Made by a program: the position numbers and the translations under genes | Shown here: positions 11,256 to 20,855 of the stretch, piece by piece | Position numbering within the stretch: position 1 is the first letter of the stretch | How the letters are laid out: every line of letters begins with the position of its first letter | Notes under the pieces: model-generated | What the model was told of the DNA's origin: nothing | The model's database searches: none | Seen by the model: the letters and a program-made list of their open reading frames with translations, nothing else | Source of the DNA: Xanthomonas campestris pv. badrii | GTDB lineage: Bacteria; Pseudomonadota; Gammaproteobacteria; Xanthomonadales; Xanthomonadaceae | Direction: 5' to 3' | Length of the DNA: 64,000 nucleotides | NCBI RefSeq assembly: GCF_012848175.1 | Contig: NZ_CP051651.1 | Span: 3,348,001-3,412,000 of the forward strand

Positions 11256-12194
11256 CTAGCCCGCCGCCAGCGCCGCGCCGACCAGCCCGTAGAAGCGCTG
11301 GCGGTCGTACTCCAGCAACAGGTTGCAATTGTCGGGCGCGCCGCCCTGCCGGTTCCAGTCCACCAGGGTCATGCCGCGGGTGTGGGTGCCGGACAGCTCG
11401 ATATGCACCGGGCGCTGCTCCAGGCGCTGCGCGCCGTCCGGATGCAGCGCGAACGCCATCGCCAGCGCATCGGCCGCATACCAGAACTCGCCGCGGCTGT
11501 CCTCGGACCAGAGCCGGGTCTTGCGCGAGATTTCCTCGTAGAAGCGGGCACGGGCCGAATCGGCGGCCAGCCACTGCTCCACGTCCCGGTGCAGCAGGCC
11601 GTGCGCGATGGTGGCTTCCCAGTCGGCCACGTCGAAGTGCGGGAAGCTGCGAAACACGATATGCGCGGCCTCCGGGTCGAAGCCGATGTTGAATTCAGCC
11701 GCCGGGGTGATGTTGCCGTGCCCGGTCAGCGCCCCGCCCATCACCACCAGCCGCGCCACGCGCTGCGGCAAGGTCGGGTCCAGGGTCAACGCCAGGGCGA
11801 GATTGGTCAGCGGGCCCAGTGCCACCAGCAATAGCTCGCCGGCGTACGCGTGCGACAGGCGCAGGATGGCCAATGCGGCGTGCTCGTTTTCGACAGTGCG
11901 CTTGGCCGGCGCCAGACCGACGTCGCCAAAGCCATCCATGCCGTGCACATGCGCCGCGTCCACCGAGGGGTGCAGCAGCGGCTGCGGGCAGCCGGCGTAC
12001 ACCGGCACATCCGCGCGACCGGCGATCTCGCAGACCTTCAAGGCGTTGCGCACGGTGTGCTCCAGGCCCACGTTGCCGGCGGCGATGGTCAGCCCGACCA
12101 CCTCATGGCCGGTGTCGTTGAAGGCCATCAGCAACGCCAGCGCGTCATCCACGCCCGGGTCGGTATCGATGAGCAGCGGTATTCTTTTTGTCAT
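11256..12194 (-). CDS. Nucleoside hydrolase (IUNH family)
   Basis: Hydrolyses the N-glycosidic bond of ribonucleosides for salvage. The 312-residue product has the calcium and ribose binding motif [18 protein letters not shown] at residues 6-23, which defines the family. It also has a VMGGAL motif and a C-terminal Asp region ([14 protein letters not shown]). ATG 12194 follows directly on an intergenic repeat. A longer frame to 12332 only translates that repeat and was dropped. Substrate preference (pyrimidine or purine) cannot be read from the sequence. Confidence 0.93.
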   Translation of the reverse strand: MTKRIPLLIDTDPGVDDALALLMAFNDTGHEVVGLTIAAGNVGLEHTVRNALKVCEIAGRADVPVYAGCPQPLLHPSVDAAHVHGMDGFGDVGLAPAKRTVENEHAALAILRLSHAYAGELLLVALGPLTNLALALTLDPTLPQRVARLVVMGGALTGHGNITPAAEFNIGFDPEAAHIVFRSFPHFDVADWEATIAHGLLHRDVEQWLAADSARARFYEEISRKTRLWSEDSRGEFWYAADALAMAFALHPDGAQRLEQRPVHIELSGTHTRGMTLVDWNRQGGAPDNCNLLLEYDRQRFYGLVGAALAAG

Positions 12195-12330
12195 GGGATT
12201 GGAGATTGGGCATTCGGGATTCGTTGCGGCATCTTCGCAAGGATCGGCGACCCGCGCGAATTCCGGAAACGTGCAGGTCGCAGCACCCCCGCTTTGACGA
12301 ATCCCGATTCCCGAGTCCCGAATCCCCGCC
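12195..12330. repeat. Paired GGGATT/AATCCC intergenic repeat
   Basis: The left arm (GGGATTGGAGATTGGGCATTC) and the right arm from about 12294 (TGACGAATCCCGATTCCCGA) are inverted relative to each other around a spacer of about 70 bp. The right arm starts with the same CTTTGACGA box seen at 22179. It fills the whole gap between recG and the nucleoside hydrolase gene. Confidence 0.8.
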
Positions 12331-12332
12331 AC

Positions 12333-14474
12333 TCAAGCGGCCGCATACCGCACCGCACCACCGATCCAGCGCGCCACCACGCGGTCGGCGATCTCCGGCG
12401 CCTCGGCCAGCAACCGCTCGGCCAGCACCTGCACGCGCGGCAGCAGGCCGGCGTCGCGGGCCAGATCGGCGATGCGGAAACTGGCCAGGCCGGTCTGGCG
12501 GGTGCCCAGCAGTTCGCCGGGACCACGCAGTTCCAGGTCCTTTTCGGCGATCACGAAACCATCGTTGGTCTGGCGCATGGTTTCCAGGCGCTGGCGCGCC
12601 ATCAGCGACAGCGGCCCCTGGTACAGCAGCACGCAACTGGACGCCGCGGCGCCGCGGCCGACCCGGCCGCGCAGCTGATGCAACTGGGCCAGGCCCAGGC
12701 GCTCGGCGTTCTCGATGATCATCAACGACGCATTGGGCACGTCCACGCCGACTTCGATCACGGTGGTGGCCACCAGCAGGTCGGTGCGGCCCTGCTTGAA
12801 GTCGAGCATGGCCTGCTGTTTCTCGGCCGGCTTCATGCGCCCGTGCACCAGGGCGACGCGCACGCCGGGCAGCTGCGCCGACAGGGCCTCATAGGTGACC
12901 TGCGCGGCCTGCGCCTCGATGCGTGGCGGCCCGCTCGGCGCGCCCTTCTCCGGCTCTTCGCTTTCTTCGATCAACGTGCACACCCAGTAGGCCTGGCGGC
13001 CCTCGGCACAGGCGGCGCGGATGCGTTCGACCAACTCAGGGCGGCGCTCGGCGCTCAATACGATCGTCTGCACCGGCGTACGGCCGGGCGGCAGCTCGTC
13101 GATGGCCGAGACATCCAGATCCGCATAGGTGGACATCGCCAGCGTGCGCGGGATCGGGGTGGCGGTCATCACCAGCTGGTGCGGTACGCTGCCGGCGGCC
13201 GCGCCCTTGTCGCGCAGCGCCAGGCGCTGGTGCACGCCGAAGCGGTGCTGCTCGTCGATGATGGCCAGCGCCAGATCGTGGAAGACCACCGCGTCCTGCA
13301 TCAAGGCGTGCGTGCCGACCACCACCTGGGCCTGGCCGGAGGCGACCTCGGCCATGGCCGCGGCGCGCGCCTTGCCGGTGACCTTGCCGGCCAACCAGAC
13401 GATGCGAATGCCCAGCGGCTCCAGCCAACCGCGCAGGTTGCTCAGGTGTTGCTCGGCCAGCAGCTCGGTGGGCGCGGCCAGGGCCACCTGCTTGCCCTGC
13501 TCCACCGCCAGCATCGCCGCCATGGCCGCCACCACGGTCTTGCCGCTGCCGACATCGCCCTGCACCAGCCGCAGCATCGGCGAGGCTTGCGCAAGGTCGT
13601 GCGCGATCTGCTCGAACACGCGCTGCTGCGCGCCGGTGAGCTGGAACGGCAATGCGTTGCGCAGTTGCTGCACCAGGCGGCCGCCGCGCAATTGCGGGGC
13701 ACGGAAGCGCTGCAGGGCGATGCGCTGGCGGCGCAGGCTGAGTTGATGCGCCAGGAGTTCTTCCAGCGCCAGACGCTGCTGGGCCGGATGCCCGCCGGCG
13801 AGCAACTGCTGGGGATCGGTGCCGACCGGTGGGCGATGCATGGTCAGCAAGGCCGCACGCAGCGAGGGCAGCTGCTGGTCCTGCAGCCAATGCGGCGGCA
13901 GCAATTCCAATGCGGCCTCCGCTGGCAGCCGCTCCAGCGCCTGGCCGATGAGCTTGCGTAATGTGGCCGGGCCAACGCCTTCGAGCACCGGATAGACCGG
14001 ATCCAGGCTGTCGCCCAGGCCGGCATCCTCGCCCGGCGCGAGCACCCGGTAGCTGGGATGCACGATCTCCCAGCCGTGCTGGCCGGGCTTGGGCGTGCCG
14101 AACACCCGCACGCGCGTGCCGACGGCGAACTGCGCCACCTGGGCCGCGCGAAAATGGAAGAAGCGCAGCACCACGCTGCCGTGCGAATCATCCGAGACCG
14201 CCACGCGCAACACCGGGCGGAAGCGGAAGCCGCGTTCCACTGCATCCACCCGGCCTTCGATCTGCACCGGCACGCCGCTTTGCAACTGGGCGATGGTGGT
14301 CAGGCGGGTGCGGTCTTCATAGCGCAGCGGCAGGTGCAGCCACAGATCCTGCACGCTCACGATGCCGCGCGCGGCAAACTTCTCGGCCACCTTGGGGCCG
14401 ACGCCGGGCAGGCTGGACAGCGCGACCTGGCCGGCGACGGCCAGGCTGGGCGTTGCGATGGGTGCGCGCGGCAC
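12333..14474 (-). CDS. recG: ATP-dependent DNA helicase RecG
   Basis: Branch-migration helicase that rescues stalled forks and processes recombination intermediates. The 713-residue product has an N-terminal wedge/OB region that opens with an HhH-like segment (LSSLPGVGPKVAEKFAARG). It then has helicase motifs I (GDVGSGKTVVAAMA), II (AIIDEQHRFGV), III (MTATPIPRTLAM), V (TTVIEVGVDVPNAS) and VI (HQLRGRVGRG), and the RecG C-terminal region. It is 30 nt downstream of ridA and probably co-transcribed with it. Confidence 0.97.
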   Translation of the reverse strand: MPRAPIATPSLAVAGQVALSSLPGVGPKVAEKFAARGIVSVQDLWLHLPLRYEDRTRLTTIAQLQSGVPVQIEGRVDAVERGFRFRPVLRVAVSDDSHGSVVLRFFHFRAAQVAQFAVGTRVRVFGTPKPGQHGWEIVHPSYRVLAPGEDAGLGDSLDPVYPVLEGVGPATLRKLIGQALERLPAEAALELLPPHWLQDQQLPSLRAALLTMHRPPVGTDPQQLLAGGHPAQQRLALEELLAHQLSLRRQRIALQRFRAPQLRGGRLVQQLRNALPFQLTGAQQRVFEQIAHDLAQASPMLRLVQGDVGSGKTVVAAMAAMLAVEQGKQVALAAPTELLAEQHLSNLRGWLEPLGIRIVWLAGKVTGKARAAAMAEVASGQAQVVVGTHALMQDAVVFHDLALAIIDEQHRFGVHQRLALRDKGAAAGSVPHQLVMTATPIPRTLAMSTYADLDVSAIDELPPGRTPVQTIVLSAERRPELVERIRAACAEGRQAYWVCTLIEESEEPEKGAPSGPPRIEAQAAQVTYEALSAQLPGVRVALVHGRMKPAEKQQAMLDFKQGRTDLLVATTVIEVGVDVPNASLMIIENAERLGLAQLHQLRGRVGRGAAASSCVLLYQGPLSLMARQRLETMRQTNDGFVIAEKDLELRGPGELLGTRQTGLASFRIADLARDAGLLPRVQVLAERLLAEAPEIADRVVARWIGGAVRYAAA

Positions 14475-14504
14475 GACGGATCGGGACCGATCAGCCGGAC
14501 GGGA

Positions 14505-14885
14505 TCAGTCGAGCACCATTACCGCATCGACTTCGAAGCCGGCGCCCTTGGGCAGGCCGGAGACTTCGATGGTGGAACGGGCCGGGAACGGGGCCTGGAA
14601 ATAGTCCTGCATCACCGCATTGACGGCGGCGAACTGGCCCAGGTCGGTCAGGTACAGGCCCAGCCGCACGATCTTGTCGAGCGAGCCGCCGGCCGCTTCG
14701 GCCACCGCCTTGAGGTTGTCGAACGCGCGACGCGCCTGCGCACCGATGTCGCCGGGCACGATCTCGCCGGTGGCCGGGTCCAGCGGAATCTGGCCGGAGA
14801 AATACACGGTGTTGCCGGCGCGCACGGCCTGGGAATACGGACCGATGGCGGCAGGCGCCTGGTCGGTATGGATGATCTGGGACAT
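14505..14885 (-). CDS. ridA: 2-iminobutanoate/2-iminopropanoate deaminase RidA
   Basis: Cytosolic Rid-family enzyme that hydrolyses reactive enamines and imines released by PLP enzymes such as threonine dehydratase. The 126-residue product begins MSQIIHTDQAPAAIGPYSQA and ends PKGAGFEVDAVMVLD. The catalytic Arg of the family lies in FPARSTIEV. ATG 14885 was preferred over a longer frame to 15020, which adds unrelated sequence. In many gammaproteobacteria this gene lies between recG and spoT; here an accessory insert separates it from spoT. Confidence 0.95.
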   Translation of the reverse strand: MSQIIHTDQAPAAIGPYSQAVRAGNTVYFSGQIPLDPATGEIVPGDIGAQARRAFDNLKAVAEAAGGSLDKIVRLGLYLTDLGQFAAVNAVMQDYFQAPFPARSTIEVSGLPKGAGFEVDAVMVLD

Positions 14886-15080
14886 GGCGACTCCGTCGAC
14901 GCTGAAAACGAGCGCGCATTGTATCCACGCCTGCCGTCGAGGGGCCAACACGATGACCGCGCAGCGCACGAGCAGATCGCGCGGAGCCCGTGCGATCTGC
15001 TCTTCGGTCAACGTCCGCAACCTTCCGCATCGTCCATTACACCTCGAATGGCTGCGGCAGGTCGGGATACCCGATGTCCT

Positions 15081-16535
15081 TCAGGGAAGCCCACTTGGAT
15101 CTTGAACCACCTGCATCGAACGAGGGCGAGAGAAATCGATGTACTCATTATTGACCGCCTTGACGTTCTTCAACTCGTAGTTCTGAACGCCCCCAGAGAA
15201 ATCCGCAATCCTTTTATAGGAAAGATTATCCCAGTCCGACAGCCTCACCTTCACCCCAGGCGAGGCTTCGACAGACACCTCATCATGGTAGATCCATGCA
15301 GGCAGCGAATATCCGGAACGCCGCCCGGCCGGAAGGCAATATCTTTCACTTGTTATCAAACTCACGATACATCCAGTCGGCGTGGAATCAGCAATAACTC
15401 GCATCGACCTTGGCTTGGAGAAGTCCAGATAACTTCCATCTTTCGACTTCACATTGACAAGCCCCGCCTGTTCCACCGTACCTTTAAAGGTTGCCAGCCT
15501 GTTATAAGACAGGTTATCCCAGTCGGAAAGTTCAACTGCGGCCCCAGGAGCGGCGTCCACATAAATCTCTTTCAGATAAATCCATGACGGAAGTGAATAA
15601 CCCGAGGACTCGCCAACATGCAGGCAGTATTTCTCGCCAGTTTCGGCACTCACAATACACCCAAGAGGCTTCTCTTGCGAGAGAAAACGTACGTCGGGAT
15701 AAATCCCCTTCAACCAATCCGCATACTTGCTAACCCTTGGACCAGTGGATTTTCCCGCATTCCCTCCGTTTGTCACTCCGATAATGACCGGCACCCCATT
15801 TCGAATTTGCCACCAAGCAGACCCACTATCGCCGGGAGCCGTTTTTGACCAGTACGGCGACGGCCCCTGCGGACTGTATTTGGCACCAATTCCATAGTCT
15901 TTTTCGAACATTTCATTGATCCGGCTGCGCGCATATATCCGCCGAGGCCCTTGCTTCGGCCAATATCCACCATTGGACTTTTCTCCGACACCCCAACTTC
16001 CATATCCAACGAAGATGACATCGCGCCCCATTTCATCCAGTGAATCATTAAGTACAGGGCGCTCCAGCGCTATGCCGTGGGCGTCGAGTATATGATCAAC
16101 TGTAGGCAACTTGATGATCGCAATGTCCGTCGACGCGCCGCCCATACCTTCCGGAATAGCAATTCTTACAGCTGGAACGTACGCAATACCCGAGCCAGAG
16201 GCAATGACTTTTCCGGTCCAATCTTTAAAGTTATTATTAACAGCAGTTTCTTCAGCCTTGTAACCCACGCAATGGGCAGCGGTCAGGATGTAGCTCCAGC
16301 CGGCCGAATCCCCAAGCCAGGTTGCTGTGCACCCGGCGATCTCTCCGACAACGAGCCATGGCTTTTCGAGGCTGCGCTCCTGCAACTCGCTGTTGCTGTA
16401 TTTCAAGCTTTCTCCAACATCGTTCATGTCACCCCCATAATACTTGAAGGTTGCCTCGTCAATAACGATGGCGTGTGCGTGCGAGAATGGAAATAGAAGT
16501 GAAATCGCGAACGCTATATTGAATAAATTTTTCAT
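15081..16535 (-). CDS. Secreted trypsin-like serine protease with two C-terminal crystallin-like repeats
   Basis: A 484-residue exported protein. The signal peptide ends near SHAHA. The S1 protease domain shows the His of the triad in ILTAAHCVG, the Asp in STDIAIIKL and the Ser in APGDSGSAWW. Two repeats of about 78 residues follow, beginning GCIVSAETGEKYCL and GCIVSLITSERYCL. Each holds SGYSLPxWIY and a pattern like VxLSDWDNLSYxR. Their spacing (LPxW...V.pG..v.LsdwdN) resembles beta-gamma crystallin motifs, which is my inference. Base composition is clearly more AT-rich than the flanks. It lies in the insert between ridA and spoT. Likely acquired; the target is unknown. Confidence 0.88.
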   Translation of the reverse strand: MKNLFNIAFAISLLFPFSHAHAIVIDEATFKYYGGDMNDVGESLKYSNSELQERSLEKPWLVVGEIAGCTATWLGDSAGWSYILTAAHCVGYKAEETAVNNNFKDWTGKVIASGSGIAYVPAVRIAIPEGMGGASTDIAIIKLPTVDHILDAHGIALERPVLNDSLDEMGRDVIFVGYGSWGVGEKSNGGYWPKQGPRRIYARSRINEMFEKDYGIGAKYSPQGPSPYWSKTAPGDSGSAWWQIRNGVPVIIGVTNGGNAGKSTGPRVSKYADWLKGIYPDVRFLSQEKPLGCIVSAETGEKYCLHVGESSGYSLPSWIYLKEIYVDAAPGAAVELSDWDNLSYNRLATFKGTVEQAGLVNVKSKDGSYLDFSKPRSMRVIADSTPTGCIVSLITSERYCLPAGRRSGYSLPAWIYHDEVSVEASPGVKVRLSDWDNLSYKRIADFSGGVQNYELKNVKAVNNEYIDFSRPRSMQVVQDPSGLP

Positions 16536-16824
16536 TTTTACTCGACTATTTTTAAATTAAATCAAATTTTTATATAGTTTTTACTGATTTATATTAAATT
16601 TCCCTTGATTTTTAGCACCCATGAGACCATGCCAGCCTCGAATTGAACCTCCTCAAGGGATTTCTGTAGCTGAGGACAAGGGTTCTCCAGGAGATAATGA
16701 TATTTCTATCGTACCGATATGCCCGCACCTCGCCATAAGCGCACGCCCAAATCAAGCTAGGGAAGGGCTGAATAAGCCTCCCCATATCGGCTCATGATCA
16801 GCAGGGCGGCTCTAAAAGCCTGAT
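16536..16824. other. AT-rich upstream region of the protease and unassigned sequence
   Basis: The first 80 bases after the protease start are strongly AT-rich (runs of TTTTTA and ATTTATATT) and may hold its promoter. The rest has mixed composition, with no reading frame I can support. It may contain eroded insertion-sequence ends. Confidence 0.4.
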
Positions 16825-17047
16825 TTCGATACCCGCTCGGCCAGCAACTTCCTCAGCTACGCGTTCTCGGCCTCCAGGTCCTGGAGCCACTTGGCATCGG
16901 GCACGCTCATACCGCCGGACTTGCTGCGCCACAGGTAATAGGTGGCCTCCCTGAGACGAGGCCACCGGCATAGATCCTTGATGCCACGCCGGCTTCGGCT
17001 TCGCACAGGAAGCCGATGATCTGTTATTCGGAAAGCCGCTTCTTCAC
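16825..17047 (-). pseudogene. IS3-family transposase OrfA remnant
   Basis: On the minus strand the sequence reads KKRLSE-stop-QIIGFLCEAEAG. A frameshift then gives GIKDLCRWPRLREATYYLWR, SKSGGMSVPDAKWLQDLEAE and NA-stop-LRKLLAE. This is the first 70 or so residues of an IS3-family (IS407-like) OrfA, with two stop codons and one frameshift. No OrfB is present. It is part of the decayed mobile DNA between the protease gene and the IS5 element. Confidence 0.8.
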
Positions 17048-17112
17048 GCCCAATCTTCTCGGGGTAGGGAATTGGACTCCAGACCGGCGGGCCACTCAAA
17101 ATCGGGGGGACC

Positions 17113-17213
17113 TCGCTCCTCGTGCGCTACGACAAGCACGAACGTAGCTTCGTTGCACTCGACCACCTGGCAGCAGCCATCATTGCCTTCCGCAAGGTGC
17201 CGCTGACCGTTAA
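17113..17213 (+). pseudogene. 3' end of an IS5-like transposase, interrupted by the IS at 17214
   Basis: The plus strand reads VRYDKHERSFVALDHLAAAI then IAFRKVPLTV, typical of the C-terminus of an IS4/IS5-type DDE transposase. The frame is cut by the inserted IS. Joining base 17209 to base 18370 restores RKVPLTVNIVYG and a stop at 18387-18389. The 5' part of the gene is missing. This older remnant was therefore the target of the younger element. Confidence 0.8.
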
Positions 17214-18369
17214 GGAAACTCTGATCAACACCGCCAGCAGACATGAAAAGCCGTCCAGGGCCGCGTATTTTGCGTTCAAACCCTCGATTTTTGCCGTTTT
17301 CGGCGCATTTGCTGCCGGTTTCCCAAACTACGGGCGCACGTCGACCACGGCAGGTAATAAATGCTTACGCTTCAGCCACAGGTTCGACAGCGCAGACAGC
17401 GTCAGCACCTGCGCGGTGTTCTTCGCCAAACCGCGATAGCGCACCTTGATGAACTGGCGTTTGATCACCCGAAACGGATGCTCCACCTTCGCCCGCAGGC
17501 TGGCCTTGGTGTACTCCCTACGCTTGGCTCGCTTCGATTCACGTTTGTTCTTGATCTGCTTCAGCTTCGAGCGCTTCTCCGCGATCAGGTAGCGCAGCTT
17601 GCGCTTGCCCTTCATCTCATCGCGCTTCTCAAGCCCGGTGTAGCCGCTGTCCCCGCACACCGTGCCTTCCTTGCCGTGCAGCAGCTTGTGCGCTTGCGTG
17701 ATATCGGCCACGTTGGCCGCCGTGCATTCGACGTGGTGCACCAGCCCGGAGTCGTCGTCCACCCCGATGTGCGCCTCCATCCCGAAGTAATACTGGTTGC
17801 CCTTCTTGGTCTGATGCATCTCCGGGTCGCGCTCGCCCTGCTTGTTCTTGGTCGAGCTGGGCGCAGCGATGATCGTGGCATCCACGATCGTCCCGCCGCG
17901 CAAGCTTTGCCCCTTGCGCGACAGGTGCGCGTTGACCCGATCGAACAGCTTGCGCGCCAGATCGTGCTGCTCCAACAGATGGCGGAAGTTGAGAATCGTC
18001 GTCTCGTCCGGCACCTCATCCAGCCCGCCGATCTTGGCGAAACGGCGCATCGACACCGTGTCGTACAGGGCTTCTTCCGCTGATGGATCGCTCAGCGCAT
18101 ACCACTGCTGCAAAAAGTGGATGCGCAGCATCGCTTCCAACCGATACGGCTGGCGCCCCGGCTGCCCGGACTTCGGGTAGTGCGGCTCGATCAGCGCCAG
18201 CAAGGTCTTCCACGGCACCACTTGATCCATCTCGGCCAAGAACACCTCGCGCCGTGTGCGCTTGCGCTTGCCATTGCACTCCGCGTCGCCGAAGGTCAGT
18301 TGCATCGAAATCGTCTACTCGGGTCCTTGATCGATCGTGGCAGATCAGGATGGATTGTTCAGAGTTTCC
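17214..18369. mobile_element. Complete IS5-group insertion sequence (1156 bp)
   Basis: The terminal inverted repeats are GGAAACTCTGATCAA at 17214-17228 and its inverted match at 18355-18369 (14 of 15 identical). The flanking direct repeats TTAA at 17210-17213 and 18370-18373 fit the YTAR target duplication of the IS5 group. One transposase gene on the minus strand fills it. The element is intact and so may be recent. Confidence 0.93.
17328..18305 (-). CDS. IS5-family transposase
   Basis: A 325-residue DDE transposase. The N-terminal region has MQLTFGDAECNGKRKRTRRE and PYRLEAMLRIHFLQQWYALS, as in IS5 itself. The catalytic parts are GGTIVDATIIAAPSSTKNKQ (first Asp), VCGDSGYTG (second Asp) and KVEHPFRVIKRQF (Glu). 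The frame is open and full length, so it may be active. It sits inside the intact element at 17214-18369. Confidence 0.95.
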   Translation of the reverse strand: MQLTFGDAECNGKRKRTRREVFLAEMDQVVPWKTLLALIEPHYPKSGQPGRQPYRLEAMLRIHFLQQWYALSDPSAEEALYDTVSMRRFAKIGGLDEVPDETTILNFRHLLEQHDLARKLFDRVNAHLSRKGQSLRGGTIVDATIIAAPSSTKNKQGERDPEMHQTKKGNQYYFGMEAHIGVDDDSGLVHHVECTAANVADITQAHKLLHGKEGTVCGDSGYTGLEKRDEMKGKRKLRYLIAEKRSKLKQIKNKRESKRAKRREYTKASLRAKVEHPFRVIKRQFIKVRYRGLAKNTAQVLTLSALSNLWLKRKHLLPAVVDVRP

Positions 18370-18604
18370 TTAATATCGTTTACGGATAGATTCTAAGCGT
18401 ATCGACCCGCCGGTGGTGCCCGCGACATGCCAGGCGAATGCGGGTCGGTGGAGCATGCATGCGGCTAGGCGCCTGTTGCCCGGATGCTATCTACGCGCCC
18501 TGCAGCGGTAGCTGTCGTATCCTGTGCATCGTCCCACGCCAGCGTCGTGCAGAACCATGGCCCCCCTCAAGCTGAGGCGCCTAGGAACGGCAGCACCGAC
18601 TCGC

Positions 18605-20776
18605 CTACTGGCGCCCCACGCTCTGCACCACATGCAGGCGGCGCAACCGCCGCATCACTTCGGCCAGGTGGCGGCGGTCGCGCACCTGGATATTGAAGCG
18701 CAGCACCGCGGCATTGAAATCGCGGTCCAGATAATCCACGCGCTCGATATTGGACTGGCTCTGCGCAATGGCCGCAGCCAGCTGCGCAAGCACGCCGGTG
18801 CGGTTTTCCACCTCCACGATCAGCGCGGTGTCGTAATCGCCACTGACGTTGGAATCCCAGTCGATCGGCACCCAGCGCTCGGGCGATTTGCGCAACTCGG
18901 CCAGGTTCGGGCAATCCAGCCGGTGCACCACGATGCCCTTGCCGGCGGTGTGGTAGCCCATGATCTCGTCGCCGGGAATCGGCTGGCAGCAGTTGGCGAA
19001 GCTGATCACGCCGCGCTCGCTGCCGTCGATCAGGATCTTTTCGTGCGAATGCTTGGAATGCCCGCCACCGCGCAGTTCGGCGTAGGCCATCAGCGCCTGC
19101 GCGGCCTGGGTCGGCATCCAGTTGCCCAGCGCCACATCGGCCAACAGCGCTTCCAGGCGGGGGTAACGGTGTTCGTTGAGAAACGCATCCAGCCGGCCCT
19201 TGGGCAGACGCTCCAGCGAGGAGTCCATCGCTTCCAGCGCGCGATCGAGCATGCGGTGGCCCAGTTGCACGGCGTCTTCGTGTTCGAGCTGCTTGAGCTG
19301 GTGGCGGATCGCGGTGCGCGCCTTGCTGCTGACCACAAATTCCAGCCACTGCGGCTTGGGCGTGGCCGAACGCGCGGTGATGATCTCCACCGCCTGCCCG
19401 CTGACCAGCTTGGTGCGCAGCGGCACCAGCTTCTTGTCCACGCGCGAGGCCACCGCGCGGTTGCCCACGTCGGTATGCACCGCATAGGCGAAATCCAGCG
19501 CAGTGGAATTGCGCGGCAGCGCCAGGATCTTGCCCTTGGGCGTGAATAGATAGACCTCGTCCGGGAACAGGTCCACCTTGACGTTGTCCAGGAACTCCAG
19601 CGACGAACCGGCGGCGCGCTGCGAATCGATCAGCTCCACGATCCAGTCGTGCGCACGGCTCTGCGCGCTGTTGGGCGCCGCCGAACCCACCTTGTAGGTC
19701 CAGTGCGCCGCCACGCCGCGCTCGGCGATCAGGTCCATCTCTTCGGTGCGGATCTGCACCTCGATCGGCGAGCCGTACGGCCCGAACAACACCGTGTGCA
19801 GCGACTGGTAGCCGTTGGCCTTCGGGATCGCGATGAAATCGCGGAAGCGCCCGTCCAGCGGCTTGAAGGTGGCATGCACCGCACCCAGTGCGTGGTAGCA
19901 ATCGGCCACCGTGCGCACCACCAGGCGGAAGCCGAACACGTCCATCACCTGGTCGAAGGACTTGTTCTCTTCATGCATCTTCGAATAGATGCTCCACGGC
20001 GTCTTGATGCGGCTGACCAGGCGGTGCTCCAGCCCCTCCTTGGCCAGCCGCTGGCTCAGCTGCACCTCCACCTGCGCCATCGATTCGCGCCGCACCACCG
20101 GCTGGCTGCGGATATGTTTTTCGATGATGGCGTGACGCCACGGATACAGCGCGCGGAAGCCCAGGTTCTGCAGCTCGGACTTGATCAGGCTCATGCCCAG
20201 GCGCTGGGCGATGGGCGCGTAGATCTCCAGCGTTTCGCGGGCGATGCGGCCGCGCGCCTCGGTGCTCTGCGCGCCCAGCGTGCGCATGTTGTGCAGGCGG
20301 TCGGCCAGCTTGATCATGATCACGCGCAAATCGCGCGACATCGCCAGCAGCATCTTGCGGAAGCTTTCGGCGGCCGCTTCCTGGCGGTCGCGGAACTTGA
20401 GCTTGTCCAGCTTGGTGACGCCGTCGACCAGCTCGGCCACCGCTTCGCCGAATTCGGAGGCCAGCTCCTCGCGCGTCAGCGGTGTGTCTTCGATGGTGTC
20501 GTGCAGGATCGCGGCGATCAGCGATTCCATGTCCAGGCCCAGCTCGGCCAGCACCCCGGCCACGGCCACCGGGTGGGTGATGTAGGGCTCGCCGGACTTG
20601 CGGGTCTGGCCGGCATGCGCGGTGGCGCCCACTTCCCAGGCACGGCGCAGGATCGGCAGCTGCTCCTTGGGCAGGTAGCTGGCAGCGCGTTCGAAGTGCA
20701 GGACGTAGTCGGGAATCGCCGGGTCGGAGGGCGGGGACGTTGCCGCGCTCGCCTGGGCAGTGGGGCCTGGGTTCAT
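18605..20776 (-). CDS. spoT: Bifunctional (p)ppGpp synthetase/hydrolase SpoT
   Basis: Makes and degrades the alarmone (p)ppGpp. The 723-residue product has an HD hydrolase domain (residues about 60-190, with HPVAVAGVLAELGL and AAILHDTIEDT). The synthetase domain covers about 250-380 (VMDVFGFRLVVRT, AIPKANGYQSLHT and EVQIRTEEMD). A TGS domain (VYLFTPKGKILALPRNSTAL), a zinc-finger-like region (ISFANCCQPIPGDEIMGYHT) and a C-terminal ACT domain follow. Intact HD residues separate it from monofunctional RelA. It lies just downstream of rpoZ, as usual. Confidence 0.96.
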   Translation of the reverse strand: MNPGPTAQASAATSPPSDPAIPDYVLHFERAASYLPKEQLPILRRAWEVGATAHAGQTRKSGEPYITHPVAVAGVLAELGLDMESLIAAILHDTIEDTPLTREELASEFGEAVAELVDGVTKLDKLKFRDRQEAAAESFRKMLLAMSRDLRVIMIKLADRLHNMRTLGAQSTEARGRIARETLEIYAPIAQRLGMSLIKSELQNLGFRALYPWRHAIIEKHIRSQPVVRRESMAQVEVQLSQRLAKEGLEHRLVSRIKTPWSIYSKMHEENKSFDQVMDVFGFRLVVRTVADCYHALGAVHATFKPLDGRFRDFIAIPKANGYQSLHTVLFGPYGSPIEVQIRTEEMDLIAERGVAAHWTYKVGSAAPNSAQSRAHDWIVELIDSQRAAGSSLEFLDNVKVDLFPDEVYLFTPKGKILALPRNSTALDFAYAVHTDVGNRAVASRVDKKLVPLRTKLVSGQAVEIITARSATPKPQWLEFVVSSKARTAIRHQLKQLEHEDAVQLGHRMLDRALEAMDSSLERLPKGRLDAFLNEHRYPRLEALLADVALGNWMPTQAAQALMAYAELRGGGHSKHSHEKILIDGSERGVISFANCCQPIPGDEIMGYHTAGKGIVVHRLDCPNLAELRKSPERWVPIDWDSNVSGDYDTALIVEVENRTGVLAQLAAAIAQSQSNIERVDYLDRDFNAAVLRFNIQVRDRRHLAEVMRRLRRLHVVQSVGRQ

Positions 20777-20855
20777 GGCGGAAGACTATGCCAGCGGCGC
20801 AGTGACGGCAAACGTTTGCACGCACAGGCGTATCGCCAAGGCCGTGAACGAAAAC

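Noticed and set aside
11850..13961. Open frame of 703 codons on the plus strand opposite recG
   Set aside because: Shadow of recG and the nucleoside hydrolase, both of which have clear motifs on the minus strand.
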